Assembly (NCBI GenBank): GCA_014084085.1
Contig: NPFB01000160.1
Span: forward strand, 1-64,000
From: Hondaea fermentalgiana
Taxonomy: Eukaryota; Sar; Bigyra; Thraustochytrida; Thraustochytriidae
Reading direction: 5' to 3'
Length of the DNA stretch: 64,000 nucleotides
The stretch's first letter is position 1; each line of letters begins with the position of its first letter. The notes beneath the pieces were generated by a model. It was not told where the DNA came from and did no database searches. It saw nothing but the letters and a program-made list of their open reading frames with translations. The position numbers and the translations under genes are program-made. Below, one piece after another: positions 1 to 11,462 of this stretch.

Positions 1-2262
1 CTTTATCTGTGCGAAATCGCCTTTCCGTTGTCCAGCTCGTCAGATCTCACTTCATTGACAATCCTCACGGCGTCCACATCAAAGCGTCAGCACCTAGACG
101 CTTTCATCTCATGGAACATACCACCACCCCGTTTGTTTCGCTTACCTATCGTACGCCCCACATTGGAATGTGCTAGTCAGTGCCTTGACTCCCTCAATGT
201 CCGTTTCTTCAAGTTTTCGAATCAAAATGTCATTCTGCACAAAGCTCCTTTCAAATGTGACAGACGGCCGTCCGCAGGCCACTCCCACTTCCTCCAACGT
301 CCCCTGTCCCCGTCCGCTCGCACTCTTCGCACTCAACTCGGCGAGGGAAGTTGCTGCAATAGAAGCAAGCAGAACCAGCCGAGGACGCAGCGAGGGAAAA
401 TTCGCTTCAAGTGAAGGAAAAATAAACGAATACTTTTTTTTTTTCGGCAGGCCACGCGCGGCAAGTGAGCGAGCGAGCGTGCGTGCGAGCGGGTTTAGGT
501 GCAGTCCAGCGCGAGCGGGTATGAGGCGCACCAGCCATGCATCCTGCGCGCACCCAATGCCGTGCCGCTGCGCTTGCAGTGAGCAAAGAAAGAAAGAGCA
601 GATCGTTGTGAGCCACATGCGACTCGGAGCACGTTGGCCAACTTGATCCAGAAGCTGCAGCGCCTGCCAGGAACCTTCGTCAGAGTGTGAGCAGGCGCCA
701 GTGCATAGAGACGTAGCAAGCCCAGCGCTCTTTTTGCCAGCCTGCCTACCGACCGACCAACGCTTCTCCGGCGTCTTTGCTCGTTTCGATCGTGCGGCCA
801 GAGTGGGTTGGCAAGTCGCCCTCAGCAAATGTGTCTCGCGCCCTCAGCAAACGTCGAGCTCCGCCCCCGATAACAAGAAGAGCATGCTCCCTCTTTTATT
901 TCGCGCAAGACGATGGCTGCACCATTGAGCGTATCTCTCGCATGCCTTCAAGATCAAAGTCTGTACGCATCGGGGCTTGCTATGGCATCTGCGCTCGTCA
1001 CTATTTCGGCTCTGCCGATCTCTCCGAGCTGGACGAGCTCGCCGTTGCTGTCCTTCTCGTGACCCTAGCCCCTGATTACATGTGATTCTCCTCGTGCAAT
1101 CTGCTGATAGTGACGTGCAAGGCGATGAATGAAAAGCAGCAACACTTGCTGCGCTCAGAGTTGCAGAAACCGATCCCAAATAGTTCGCTCGGCCTGACGC
1201 CAAAGCAAGCGTACATCGGAAAAACAAGTTAGTTTACGAGTGTTATCAGCAACGCAGAGCAAACACCCTACTTGTTTTGCTTTTCTCTGCAGAAGTCTGC
1301 AAACGAACATGCCGATCTCCGTATGCGACCTTGGAGCAAGCATAAAGAGCACTCATTGTTGGCTCGTCCATTGCAACATTTTCGACGTACCGAAAGAAAA
1401 ACACCCAAGCAAAGAAGAGTAAAGTCAGTGTCCCTTGGAGAGAGTTAGTGTTGCCAGCATGCGGAAGTATCAAAGAAAAACAATGACGCCACCACGGCTG
1501 GACGGCATGGACAAGATGACGCCAACCTTTCACCCATAGGAAGTCTCATCTAAAGCCTTTACAGCAATCACTGTGCTGGGTGAAGGCAGACTACAAAGTC
1601 ACGGCAGTAATCATCTCCGAGCTGATAAGCCTCACAATGCCCCGTGCTCCTCACCAGCTCCTCTGCACCTCACTTATCCAAGTCCTGGACCTGGCGCCGA
1701 GGCAAAGCAGTCCCATCACGAGCAGACTTGAATCATCCGTAGGCAATCAGCGTTAAACAAAATCCGTCTTACAGTCTAGTTCCGCAAAAGGGGGGCAAAC
1801 CTTCTTTTGTGAGCGCTTTTGCGGAATCTTGCTTTAGACACTTCATCTGCTTTCGTTGTGATAGATCCAAAAGGTTCTTAATTTCACGGGATGGTGTGGG
1901 AGTACCTCTAGGCAGCTTTCGCGCCGACCGTGTCCATACTACCTAGGGAAGCGGATCGTACTGCATCTGCTGGGCGCCTTGTTCGCATCTGGTTGTTTTG
2001 TCGACTCATGTACCTGCCATCACTTTTCGACACGACCACCCATTGACCGTTTCTACGCGCTCTGTTCTCGCAAATGAGCTCAAGCGATTACATTGTACAA
2101 GATAATCAAAGAGCGCTGCCGTGCGCCATGGAGAAAAGGTCGATCATGCACCGACAGCGCTCAGCAAGATAAGTGTCAGTCGCGCGCGAGCGAGCCGTGA
2201 CCTACGCAGAAGGCAAACTCGTGACACAACTTTCACACGCGCGAGGGTGCAGCGAGCGCACC
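1..2262. other. Gene-poor stretch
   Basis: No frame here looks like a conserved protein and none exceeds about 230 codons; most lack an ATG. Base composition is near balanced, unlike the GC-rich genes after 10 kb. The only structure I can support is one member of a short diverged repeat family at 1482-1550, described separately. Pyrimidine-rich tracts and short poly-T runs occur, for example near 435, but no RNA gene was recognised. Confidence 0.5.
1482..1550 (-). repeat. Diverged coding-like repeat, copy 1
   Basis: On the minus strand this segment reads D-E-T-S-Y-G-stop-K-V-G-V-I-L-S-M followed by a short R-G-G-V-I stretch. The same pattern recurs at 5299-5391 (+) and 8853-8939 (-), and more weakly at 3951-3992 (-). 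Copy 1 has an in-frame TGA (1530-1532, plus-strand TCA) where the other long copies have Q or R, so here it is probably decayed or non-coding. Confidence 0.5.
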
Positions 2263-3045
2263 ATGGGCAGCCGCTTGTCGGCGCCCAAAGAGACGTCGGT
2301 CAGACAAGATGTATCAGTGCCGGCGCCAGCACCGGAGCCGTTGTTGCCGGCGCCGGAGCCGACACCAGAACCTGCTCCGAAGCTACGAGATTTGCTCCAC
2401 GACGCCGCATTGCAGCAATATGTGCAGCTGTGGTTGTCCAAGCACTATTCTCGGATGCCCGGGGCGACACACCAGAGCTATACGAAGCGCTTCAGCTACA
2501 CGAGACACAAGAGCATCATGAATAGCAAACGTAATATTGCAAAAGAGGCCGCGCAAGAGACCAATCTCGCTCAATTGTTTTCGAAAGGTCGGTTGTGTTC
2601 ACACTCCAGCATAACCGTGGTATGTTGCAAGGAAAAGGTGATCTTTGTTGCCTCCGGTGACTTGGGTCAGGTGGTCAATGGGCTGCGCTTCTTGTTGAGA
2701 CAAACGTACTCAAGCGCTCTCGAGCCGATGATGGTGCCGCCTTGTTAAACGCTCAAGCGGCAAGATATTTGAGTCTAGTGCGACGCATCTTTGCTGACGA
2801 AGAAGTTCCACTCGTGCTGAGCATTGTGCTTTTCACTTGGAGTCCTCGGACACGATCTATTTGCGATAAATCATGTGATCTCTTGCTCAGCTCACAGTGT
2901 GCGCCCTGGACTCGAGGAGCTGCGGCGAGCTCATCCCGATTGCGATTTTCTGGATGATTGGTTCAGTGGAGATCACCGGAAAGCGCATAGGCGGCCGGGA
3001 AATAAACAACCAAGAAGGCGTCGTGCGCAGCGCCCAGGGAGATAA
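2263..3045 (+). CDS. Possible N-myristoylated protein, frame interrupted
   Basis: An ATG in a good context (CACCATGGG) begins MGSRLSAPKE, which fits an N-myristoylation signal (Gly2, Ser6). A P/A/E-rich linker of repeated PAPEP-like units follows, then a helical-looking stretch that stays open to 2748. Protein-like sequence then appears in the next frame at about 2750-2835, and again in the original frame at about 2835-3045, where an E-L-R-R-A-H-P-D-C-D-F-L-D-D-W motif is seen. Either two short introns join these parts, or two compensating frameshifts have broken the gene. I do not recognise the family; an RGS-like helix was considered but is not supported. Whether this is an expressed gene or a pseudogene is open. 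Confidence 0.3.
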
Positions 3046-3125
3046 ATTATGACAACAAGAGCTGGGCGATGAACTCCAGCCATTCCGTAGAAAAAAAAAT
3101 TAAAAAGAGCTGAAGACCAAAAAAA

Positions 3126-3196
3126 TTCCATGTCCGGGAATCGAACCCGGGGGTTGACGGTGAGAGCGTCAGATGTTACCATTACACCAACACGGA
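3126..3196 (-). tRNA. tRNA-Glu (anticodon CTC)
   Basis: Read on the minus strand, the 71-nt sequence folds into a standard cloverleaf. The 7-bp acceptor stem pairs TCCGTGT with ACATGGA and includes one G-U pair. The anticodon stem TGACG/CGTCA is perfect, the loop CTCTCAC gives anticodon CTC, and the T arm is CCGGG-TTCGATT-CCCGG. The discriminator is A, and a run of seven T follows at once, as expected for a Pol III terminator. No intron is present. Confidence 0.95.
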
Positions 3197-3769
3197 GATG
3201 CCATTCTATGGCGATGCAGACGATTGTTTGTTTGACTAATATAAATGAGAATGGAGGGGAAAAGAATGAATTTTGAGAAGCGTCTGTCTGCCAGTGCGAC
3301 GTCTTGCCGTACCTCACAATGGGCCAAGACAATAGATGGTTTGTAAGGACGGCGCTTAGATACGGGCACAAGATTTCTTGAGCAAATTCCACTCTAGATG
3401 ATACACAGGTGTTTAGGTTACATGGGGCGTTGGTTGACGTGCCTGCATGCCCATGCAAAGATGATATAGAAGCATCTTCAGCGGCTCAAGCGAAAGCGAC
3501 GATCACAGATACAGACCTGCTGCAATGAAAATGGTACCGGCGGATTCCGTGACTGTGACAATGTACGCGGGAAAGCCAACGAGAATCACGCGATTTGGAT
3601 TGCTTTCTCTTTCGTACCAGAAAAATGCGAATTTGGCCTCTCGCAACGTCGTGTCAGACTCGGTGCAGACTGTTTTCCAGACGATGACAGTCTCTCGTGC
3701 ATACATAGACTTGTTTGCCGCCACAACGTTCCATCCAATGTGGCGTAATCGTCCAGTCCCTCTTTGCTT

Positions 3770-4789
3770 CTCAGATTCTGTCCTTCCTTTCTTGCAAATA
3801 GCAAGTATACAATGTTAGCTGTTGGTAGCTCGAGTCTTGAGGGGTGGAGTCACGGTGAAGGGGAAGGAGGTGCAGCATCGCGGCGCGTCTTCGCTCCTGG
3901 CCTCCACTCTGCGTATATATTGCTCGCGATGAGCATTGTCGGGGACCAAGAATGACGCCACCTTGAGCGCACGTCATGGACACAGTGACGCTCTAGCCCG
4001 AGAGAGGACTTGCCAAAGGAACGAGAACCGGCGTTCATGGCAGCCAGTATATCCAGAGAGAACCGCCAGGAACGTCACGGTAGCGATCTTGTCCAATGCA
4101 ACACTAATTCCAATAGTCCCTGTGCTCTTCTCGAGCAAGTCCATCGCCTACTGATCAGAAACCCTCGTAGCCACAATAGTGTAATTCAGAGTCTATTTCC
4201 CCCCTCTGATGGGACATGGAGATGACCTGAGCAGACAGCAGTGCCACAGAAGTGGTGAGATCAACTTGCCACCCATGAAAATTCTCTTGTAGACTCGGCA
4301 TGCCAATCACCTTCCATTCTCTCGACAGCCACTAATCCATGGGACATTGGAGTAAGTCCAACATCGCTCGTAACATGGACTAGCAAGGCCAAACGACTTG
4401 TGATCATCAGACTCTACAACATATCCCCTAGACAAACGCTTAATGTGGTGAGTTCGTCAAGCTTCACCACCAGACCAGTTCGCTCTCGGCAGAGCCAAAT
4501 TTACTCTGGCCATTCAAGCGTACTTACCTTGTTAACAATCCATTTGTCTCTACATGCTTCACAACCCTCCCATTCATCAAGCGAGCTCTCCGGTCTGTGT
4601 AGGCTGCGTACTCTTTTGCTCTAGCCACGTGTGAACTTTATTCATCCCCCCCAAAAGGAAAAAAGCAACCTGGCATGCATGCCATGCCATGCCAAGCCGT
4701 GCCATGCCATGTCATTCACGCGGTCAACATCATGAAAGCACATCAAGGCGACAGTGCACGATGCATCACGCAACTTGCCCCATAAGTCC
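3770..4789 (-). CDS. Possible intron-rich gene, internal exon chain
   Basis: Six short minus-strand frames can be joined in phase: 4670-4789, 4528-4620, 4273-4411, 4163-4226, 4064-4119 and from 3992 downward. The five inferred introns (4621-4669, 4412-4527, 4227-4272, 4120-4162, 3993-4063) are 43-116 nt long and all begin GT and end AG; the best donor is GTAAGT at 4527. The joined product is rich in valine, threonine, isoleucine and serine with beta-strand-like patches such as T-I-G-I-S-V-A-L-D-K-I-A-T-V-T-F. The last exon contains a member of the repeat family also seen at 1482, 5299 and 8853. Start, end and family are unknown. The sites were chosen by eye, so this may be a real gene, a decaying paralogue or chance; transcript evidence is absent. 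Confidence 0.3.
3951..3992 (-). repeat. Diverged coding-like repeat, copy 2
   Basis: The minus strand reads S-V-T-V-S-M-T-C-A-Q-G-G-V-I and continues L-G-P-R beyond the segment. It aligns without gaps to copy 1 (1482-1550) at the nucleotide level, with the same spacing between the two blocks aatgacgccacc and catggaca. A TAG immediately upstream could be the 3' splice site of the exon model at this locus. Confidence 0.4.
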
Positions 4790-5298
4790 CTCAAGAAGTG
4801 ATGATCTCAGTCAGAATGTGTCGTGGCGTGCCTGCTCTCCATTTAGCGGCATTGGAAATGGAGTTTGCGTTCTGTTGCTCCACAACCCTTGCCGACGAAA
4901 TTGATCATTCGTCGTCAGCAAGATAAATCGTTTTTCTTACAAGTCTCCGAACAGCATAGCGAAAACTTTGTTGCCTTTCGTAGCCACTTTCGTGCACATG
5001 CACGAGAGAGGGGATCCTTTTTTACGATTTTATTGCGTTCCTCGTCATTTTCTCATCTGTCCCCTGATATTGAGTGTTGGACTGCACAAATGGGAATCTG
5101 GTTTACTTGAGATCGGCTACGGACATTTCGGGTCTTGGCACGATGGGATTGCTTTGCTCCGACGTCAGGACTGAGTCTTGGTTTACTGATGTAAGCTGGT
5201 GAGGAGGAGCACAGGACATTTGGAGACAAACCAGCTAGGAAACGTCCACTGCCGAGACTTTCCTAACTGTCCTCTCTTGATACTTTGACTTGCTGTGT

Positions 5299-5391
5299 GA
5301 GCTGGATGAGGCGCCTCATGGGCGGCGAGTGGTTGATGTCATCTTGTCCATGGTGTTCACCCGTGGTGGCCTCATTCTTGTTTCTCGATAA
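5299..5391 (+). repeat. Diverged coding-like repeat, copy 4 (plus strand)
   Basis: The plus strand reads E-L-D-E-A-P-H-G-R-R-V-V-D-V-I-L-S-M, then V-F-T-R-G-G-L-I-L-V-S-R and a TAA stop. It matches copy 3 (8853-8939, minus) closely: E-L-D-D-A-P-H-G at the start and F-T-R-G in the middle are shared, and the reading frame is the same. It is the only copy found on the plus strand. Confidence 0.5.
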
Positions 5392-5418
5392 CAGGCAAGA
5401 CTTCACTTCAACGATTGG

Positions 5419-5815
5419 TTAATACTTGCACTGAAAGTCTCTCGGCGCGAGTTGATCCTCCTGCGCGCGAAAATTCAAGGGGACCTCTTCAGTGTGTCCG
5501 AGAGTCATTATCTTACTCGGCAGGCGCATGCTTCCACAGACTGTGACGACCAAATCACGAGAGTCTCCGAACTCTTCACGTTTGACGAAGAGCAATAGAA
5601 CCTTGTTTGTCGGTGGCTTTGCAGATGAATACTCTCCACGCTTGCTCGCGTAGTGAGTTGTGCGGCATAGTACAAGGCTCTGAGAGTCAGTTTCTTGTGA
5701 GAATTGTACGCTAGAGAAAGTGTCACCGGTGGGCACTTCGATACTCAGTAGTAAGGGTAGGGTATCCGTTCGAATCTTCTGTCTGTCCCATGCAAGTCGA
5801 AGGTTACAGCAAACC
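5419..5815 (-). other. Possible coding exon, unidentified
   Basis: A minus-strand frame stays open for about 130 codons, from after a TAG near 5815 to TAA at 5419. It has no convincing ATG at its start. The translation has a balanced composition and looks protein-like, with blocks such as K-V-L-L-L-F-V-K-R-E-E-F-G-D and D-L-V-V-T-V-C-G-S. It could be an internal or last exon of an intron-rich gene related to the exon chain at 3.8-4.8 kb. I do not recognise a domain, and chance openness cannot be excluded. Confidence 0.25.
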
Positions 5816-6239
5816 TAACGTTTTTTAGCACGTGAAAAGATTAAGCACACTTGCCGCTGCGCGTTATAAAAGCCTGCATCCCGGCATTAGACCTTTTAAA
5901 GCCCGGAACGGGGGTTGACCAATTCCATTTTCAAAAATGTCGCAACATTCTCAATTCGCCTTTTTCAAGCCAAATTCTTAGCCGTGGGAGACTGCAGTCT
6001 GTAACGGAACCTTTTCATGTATGAAAGACCAGCATGCTGTACTTTTCAGTTGATCTGGACCTTCAAACCTTCCTCTATACATCTCAGATATCGCCAAGAC
6101 CAACAAAGCCTTCCGAGGCCTCAGCCCGATTCATCGAGGACCTCCATCTGTTCCATGGATCTTCTTCAGACCTAAATCTGACCAACGCTACTTTACATCG
6201 TCTTTTGCCCATACAGAGCCATTTTGGATCATTGGAAAT

Positions 6240-6570
6240 GTTCTAAGCCACATAAGACGGTTTTATAAAAATATGTAGTTCAATGCATTGTACACATTCT
6301 AGCATAAAATTCTTCACTTTACCACAAAAATGTGAAATTATATACAAATTAACTAAGTTGTGCAAAATAGATCCATAAAAATCAAATATATTACTTTCCA
6401 GACAAGTTCACTTCATTATTTTTTTGCTGTATAAAAAATATTTTAATAAATTAGCATAATTTACAGATAATTTCTATTAATTTCTTGACAGATTTTTTAG
6501 AATCATCTTAGAAATGAGGAAAATCTTATAGAGCAGTATTTTGATTTTCAGGTACTAATTTTTCACAAAC
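6240..6570. other. AT-rich island
   Basis: About 330 bases dominated by A and T, with runs such as TTTTTTTGC and ATAAAAAATATTTTAATAAATTAG and almost no GC-rich words. It contrasts strongly with the rest of the window. No gene, tRNA or clear repeat was found in it. Organellar insertion, a mobile-element remnant or a scaffold-attachment type region are all possible. Confidence 0.55.
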
Positions 6571-8852
6571 AAGGCCATGTGAGTAGTTCAAGTGACGAAC
6601 TAGGTCTGGATAGATACATTTACTGTCACATTAGCACGTTATTGAGTCTACTAAAGCATTCTGGACGTTTTGCCAGCATCCTTCAGAACACGATTTTGAT
6701 CTGTTTTTGAATCAGTTTTCTACTGCAGAATTCTTCATCACAAATGCCCTAATTGGTCTTTAAGGACCTGGAAAAGGTATTATCTTGGCTTCTTGGTTTG
6801 TCTTGCTTCGTTTGTGGCCTCTTGGTGCCCTTGGCGATGTTGTATGGACTTTTCTTTTGTTCGTCAAGGAAAATTTGCAAGTGATCTGTCGACAGATGAG
6901 TGGTGCGTATGCACGATATTGCTCTCAGGTTACGTACGAGAAGGCTCCCGCATAACGACGAATGGTGATCTTAGTTCTCACCACCGAAACTCTGAGTGGC
7001 AAAACATGAAGTTGACACTGCCGAGGCACAGGTTGTGTCTCATTCATTGTCCACATTTCACCGTACGTTGCCAAGCTCGACCGATCCCAAGCACACAACA
7101 CTGATGCATGGTGGTAGCATGGTCAGCCGCATCGAACAAGGAGTGCGCGCGCTTGCGCGGTATGCTAGACGCACTTGCTATTCTGGACAAGGCTGTTGTC
7201 CAGCGCAGGCAACCCTGCGCCATCGATGAATATCTTCAAGGGCATACAAATCCAGTTTGATGAGCGTAAGAATTACTGACTGACGTGACCGATGCAAAGC
7301 AAACGAGGTAGCCAAGGACCTCTCGCACTCTCTCTTAAAAGAAGAAATTGCTGCTTGACTAGCTTACCACAAGATCACCAAACTACGTTCATCGCGAAAC
7401 AAGTGGTCGCAGCCAGAGAACTACCTGCGCGAAAGGGCGTCCTCACATGCACGTCACCTCTGTCTGCTATTGCTGCGCTGCTGTCATACCTTGCGAAGCT
7501 GAGGCCACCAAGAGCTCGAATGAAATTCTTCTCTCTTTGTGAAATCCATCATTGGAGGCAATTCATTTGTGTTGAATGTGACCGGTCTTTACGAACCACC
7601 ACTTGAACGATTGGAGAACCCGAATCGAAAACATGAAAGAGGCGCTTTTCCGGTACGCGACAGCGATAGCTTAGACGTCATCAATGTCCTCATAAAGGAC
7701 CGAAGGATTGGCATTCCTCCGACTCGGAGAGTTGTCGCCTCGTCGTGGTGAACTGCCTGCCACAAATACTTTCTTGCAAGTTTTTATCAAAAGCCGGTGT
7801 GTTTACAGGAACTACTTCGCCCCCTTCACTTGCCTTCTCCCAATCATCGTGTTCGAGACTCCGGATTCTATGGACGGTGCGCGAAACACTCGAAGATGCG
7901 CAAAGCTTGGAATTACTATGAATTGCAAGCATTGAAATGCCTATCACCGCGCCATAGCCAGATCATTAAGGGTCCAAAGATTTCGAGCGCGCGCGAGACA
8001 AAGGAACTCGGTGCACCAGAGGGAGAGATCGGTAGAATATGGCCACTGTCATCGCACGGCCAACCCATTTTTGGCCTGCAAGGCCAAGAGATCCCAATGT
8101 AGAGTTTGTGTTGCATGTGGCGGAGAGCACTGGCGTGCGCATCACCCCGCCATTCATGCTTCTGCAGCATGCAGCGCAAGGTGTGCCAGCTACTGGCGAG
8201 GTGGCGGGCTCTTGATCAGATGGCAGCTGCAAGGTAGAGGAGAATGTGAGCTTGGAGGATTTGGCAATGGCAGCACTCGTGATTTGATTTTTTGTGCGTG
8301 ACCAAAGCCATGAGAACTCGGCTGCGTAAGGTGCGTGCAGAGTGTTTGCATCGATTTGAGCCGGGTCTCGGACTGCTGTGCAGCTGCACACGCCGAACCT
8401 CGTTCGAAGTGTGTGAACTCGTTTGCAGTAAGTCTTATTGAGGCCGCTGTGGAAAACATGCCCAAAGCCAAAGAGATCAGCAGAAAAATGAGACTTTTGC
8501 AGTGCAATGAGACAGATGGATCATGGAAGGATTATCGTTGGGCCGAGAATTTTCAATGGCTTGACGCTGTATCCTTTTGTTAGGCACTACCGTATCTTTG
8601 TATTTCGGATCGCCCCTACGAATGAATCGACTGAGCGTGACATGAATGCACAAGCACACTTCCTCCTTTGGAACGCGTACTTTTTCCATCCGCAAGGTCG
8701 GTATCATAAGAAAGAGAGAGAAGGTTAAAGTGCCAAAGAGGCCGGCACCATCCTTCCACTCCTGGCTGCGCGCGCGCAAAAGATCATCACGATCCACGCC
8801 ATGGGATACTGACCTTGCGTCAAGACTGTCTGCCTTGTGCAACTGCACTGTA

Positions 8853-8939
8853 TCGAGGAGCAAGAGTGACGCTACCACGGGTGAACGATATGGACAAATG
8901 GACTTCAAGCTTTTGCCCATGGGGAGCATCATCTAGCTC
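8853..8939 (-). repeat. Diverged coding-like repeat, copy 3
   Basis: The minus strand reads E-L-D-D-A-P-H-G-Q-K-L-E-V-H-L-S-I-S, then F-T-R-G-S-V-T-L-A-P-R. The frame has no stop inside the segment but a TGA lies just upstream. It shares the frame and key residues with copy 4 on the plus strand. The longer overlapping ORF (8477-8932) is in a different frame, which argues against that ORF being the coding one. Confidence 0.5.
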
Positions 8940-10077
8940 TCACGGCAGTCAGAGTACTAAGGGGCACATCACGGCAGTGAATGTATCCTCGGCGTTAAGC
9001 CCTCAAGAAGTCCTGAGCTCCTCTCGAGCTCCTCTGCTCACCAGTCAAACCAGGATTCGAAATCACCATAGCCGATCTCGAATCCTATTTTTCCAGTCCA
9101 AAATTCAACACGCTGATACTTCAAATATGCTGTTGTTGCACGGAGAGTCATAGATTGCGCACCTTTGAATGAATAGCATCGTTCCCTGCGGACCTTTCAC
9201 AAGGTCGTTTTACTAAAGTGGATATTGGAATGGAACAGATGGGTTTGGAGTTTGAACTCTTTCGCAGGAAAGGGGGCCTCCCGGGGTTTGAATCTGCTGG
9301 CGGTGAATTTGCTTTGCAACGATGCGAGGGCCAGTTTCGGTTTGTCTTCGGTCCAGAGAAGCTAGAGGGAGCACGCGATATCTTGAAGCTTGTGCTTTTC
9401 GGAGAGAGAGAGAGGAAGCGAGCGAAGGGAGAGAAATCCATGGGCACATCTCTAACTAAGTTTCCATGGACGTCTCTGGGCTTTCTCTTTTCTTTTCTTT
9501 TTATAGGGCATTCGTCACGCGTCAAGCCAAGCCCCACCGCATGTAAGAATTTGCTCTTGCCACACCGTCACTGACAGAAAGTGAGTCATTCGCACTGGCG
9601 TCGAACGTCGAAGAAGGTGATTTGCCCAAGGAATTGCATTGCGCGAAGACAAGCACTTCCGCGTCAAATTCATCAGTTTGTTATACTTCGACGTCGTCAC
9701 CTCACTGCTCTTTGGCCCCAGTTATAGAACCTTGCACGGCATAGGGCTGCTTCGCAATCCAGCCGCCATGTGCTGGTCTTTGTATGGTGTCGTAGGTCTC
9801 TCGCTCACCGGCACAGTGCAAAACAAGGTGGACGTACGTATGGGGAGCAAGGAAGTGAAGTCACTCTGGGGTCCCTGATCTAGCCAAGAGGACAAATAGC
9901 GAACGCGACCCACGAGCGCGCACGAGGCCGGGTGGGACGGGCGGCGAGACCCGGCGAGGAAAGGCCAGCCGACCTGTGTGTGGGCATGGTCGCCTCGCGG
10001 GTCTGCCACGACCTATCTACGCTTGTGTCGAGTGCAGAGTGCGACCACGTAGCCACGATCACGGACCAACGCCTGTA

Positions 10078-11402
10078 ATGGTCTGGGCAACCTCGAAAAA
10101 CCTCGAGGACGTCTGGGATGCTTTTGCGGACGACCAAGAGCGAGAAGCTGACGAGGTGTGCGGGGAGCTCGGACTCAGCAAACCGATCATTGTGCTTTTC
10201 CTCCAGACCAAAGCCCGCTGGACCGAGTCGACCAAGGCGCCATGGAGACTGTGGAAGCTTGTTCTAGCACACCACGCGTTTGAGCGCAAAAACAAGGTCT
10301 GGTTTGCTCGGTTTCTTGCGTTCGCGCTCGCAAGAGAACGCCTTAGGGCCCCTCAACGCCCAAGAACAGATGCCTTGTCGGCGTACAAAGCACCTCCGCA
10401 GACACCAAACGAGTTCATTCGTCTCATGGTGTTGCTTGCAACGAGCGCCGAGATCCCCGAGCTCGAGCTCGAGACCATCAACGTCCTATTTGGCGCCCCG
10501 CTCGCATCCACACAGCTCTCAACGATTGGCCAGGATACGAGCAATTTCATATCAACTTCTGCCTCCTCGTCACTTCAAGGCTCCCTGCGCACCAACTTCA
10601 TGCGTCACGTCCTGACCGCTTTGGATGTCAACGAACAAGGTTATCAACATTGCGTCCTGTATATATTTTATACCCTCAACATGTACGCACTTGGCGATGA
10701 AGACACCACAAAGCCAAAGGAGACTTCATCGCTGCCCGGTATTGATAAGCAGCAACTCCGACGAGTCCTGAATTCCATGCGCACTTTTCCCGAAAAGATG
10801 CCCAGAGTGGAGTCCGACCAGCAGAGATATCGGCTCATCGTTTCAGGGACATTTGTCTGCGATGGTGCCGAAGTCGCCTTTCGTGCGGCGAGACACCGCA
10901 GCAAACCCAAAGCTTTGATGCGCCTAGACGCAGGCGACAACGATCCACGATCTATTCCTCTCACGAGCGACGCTATTGACCTCATGGCTAATGGGCTCAA
11001 GGGCTCTGCCCTGCTCACGCTCGGTCCCTACGCTTCCTCATCAGTAGATTACGCAGGAGGACATTGATCAGCCCACTTGCAGTAGACGAGGGATAATGGT
11101 GGTCCATGGCTTGTGCAGGCTTCTTCACCTTCGGTCCTTAAGATTCGGCGAGCTTTCCGCACACCCACCAGACTTGATACTCCTAGCCGCACACGCAAGG
11201 CCATTCAAGAGTTCTCGCGCGCTCTCTTTGAACGTTATTGTGAGTATCGAACAATCTTCGACTCATGTATACAGGTTCAAAAACAACAATGGATCTCTGG
11301 GCAGCCGGTGTTACCGACACATGCGCGTTGGTACAGTGAGTAGTGCGCGTAGGCCCAGCAAGAAGTAAGATCATTTGTTGTCCTTCCGTTGCAGACAAAT
11401 AG
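10078..11402 (+). CDS. Orphan protein, three exons
   Basis: Exon 1 runs from the ATG at 10078 to 11043, exon 2 from 11119 to 11335 and exon 3 from 11395 to 11402. The introns (11044-11118, 75 nt; 11336-11394, 59 nt) begin GTAGAT and GTGAGT and end GTGCAG and TTGCAG. Joined, they give 397 codons including TAG, so 396 residues with the frame kept throughout. Without splicing, the frame stops at 11067. The first 90 residues are helical and rich in W, K and R, and a basic helical segment (I-R-R-A-F-R-T-P, then E-F-S-R-A-L-F-E-R-Y) opens exon 2. There is no signal peptide, clear membrane segment or known domain. The upstream in-frame sequence lacks another ATG. The final splice adds only two codons and a stop and is the weakest part of the model. 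Confidence 0.6.
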
Positions 11403-11462
11403 AGCAACACGCCACACCAAAGCAGAGCCGGAAAGCTTCGCGAAAGGGTAAAAAAGAAAAGA

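Larger units (their letters stand above)
5816..10077. other. Gene-poor stretch with decayed or cryptic sequence
   Basis: No convincing complete gene. It includes an AT-rich island (6240-6570) and repeat copy 3 (8853-8939). Several open but ATG-less or unrecognised frames occur, for example minus 8477-8932 (151 codons), minus 7966-8391, and plus 9218-9574 and 9639-9878. Some look protein-like, but neighbouring frames on both strands look equally so, and I cannot assign any of them. Confidence 0.4.

Noticed and set aside
8190..8507. Signal-peptide-like minus-strand frame
   Set aside because: It starts with TTG, not ATG, overlaps other open frames and has no support from conservation.
8477..8932. 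151-codon minus-strand ORF as a gene
   Set aside because: The repeat family in the same place is conserved in a different frame, so this frame is probably not the coding one; no domain was recognised.
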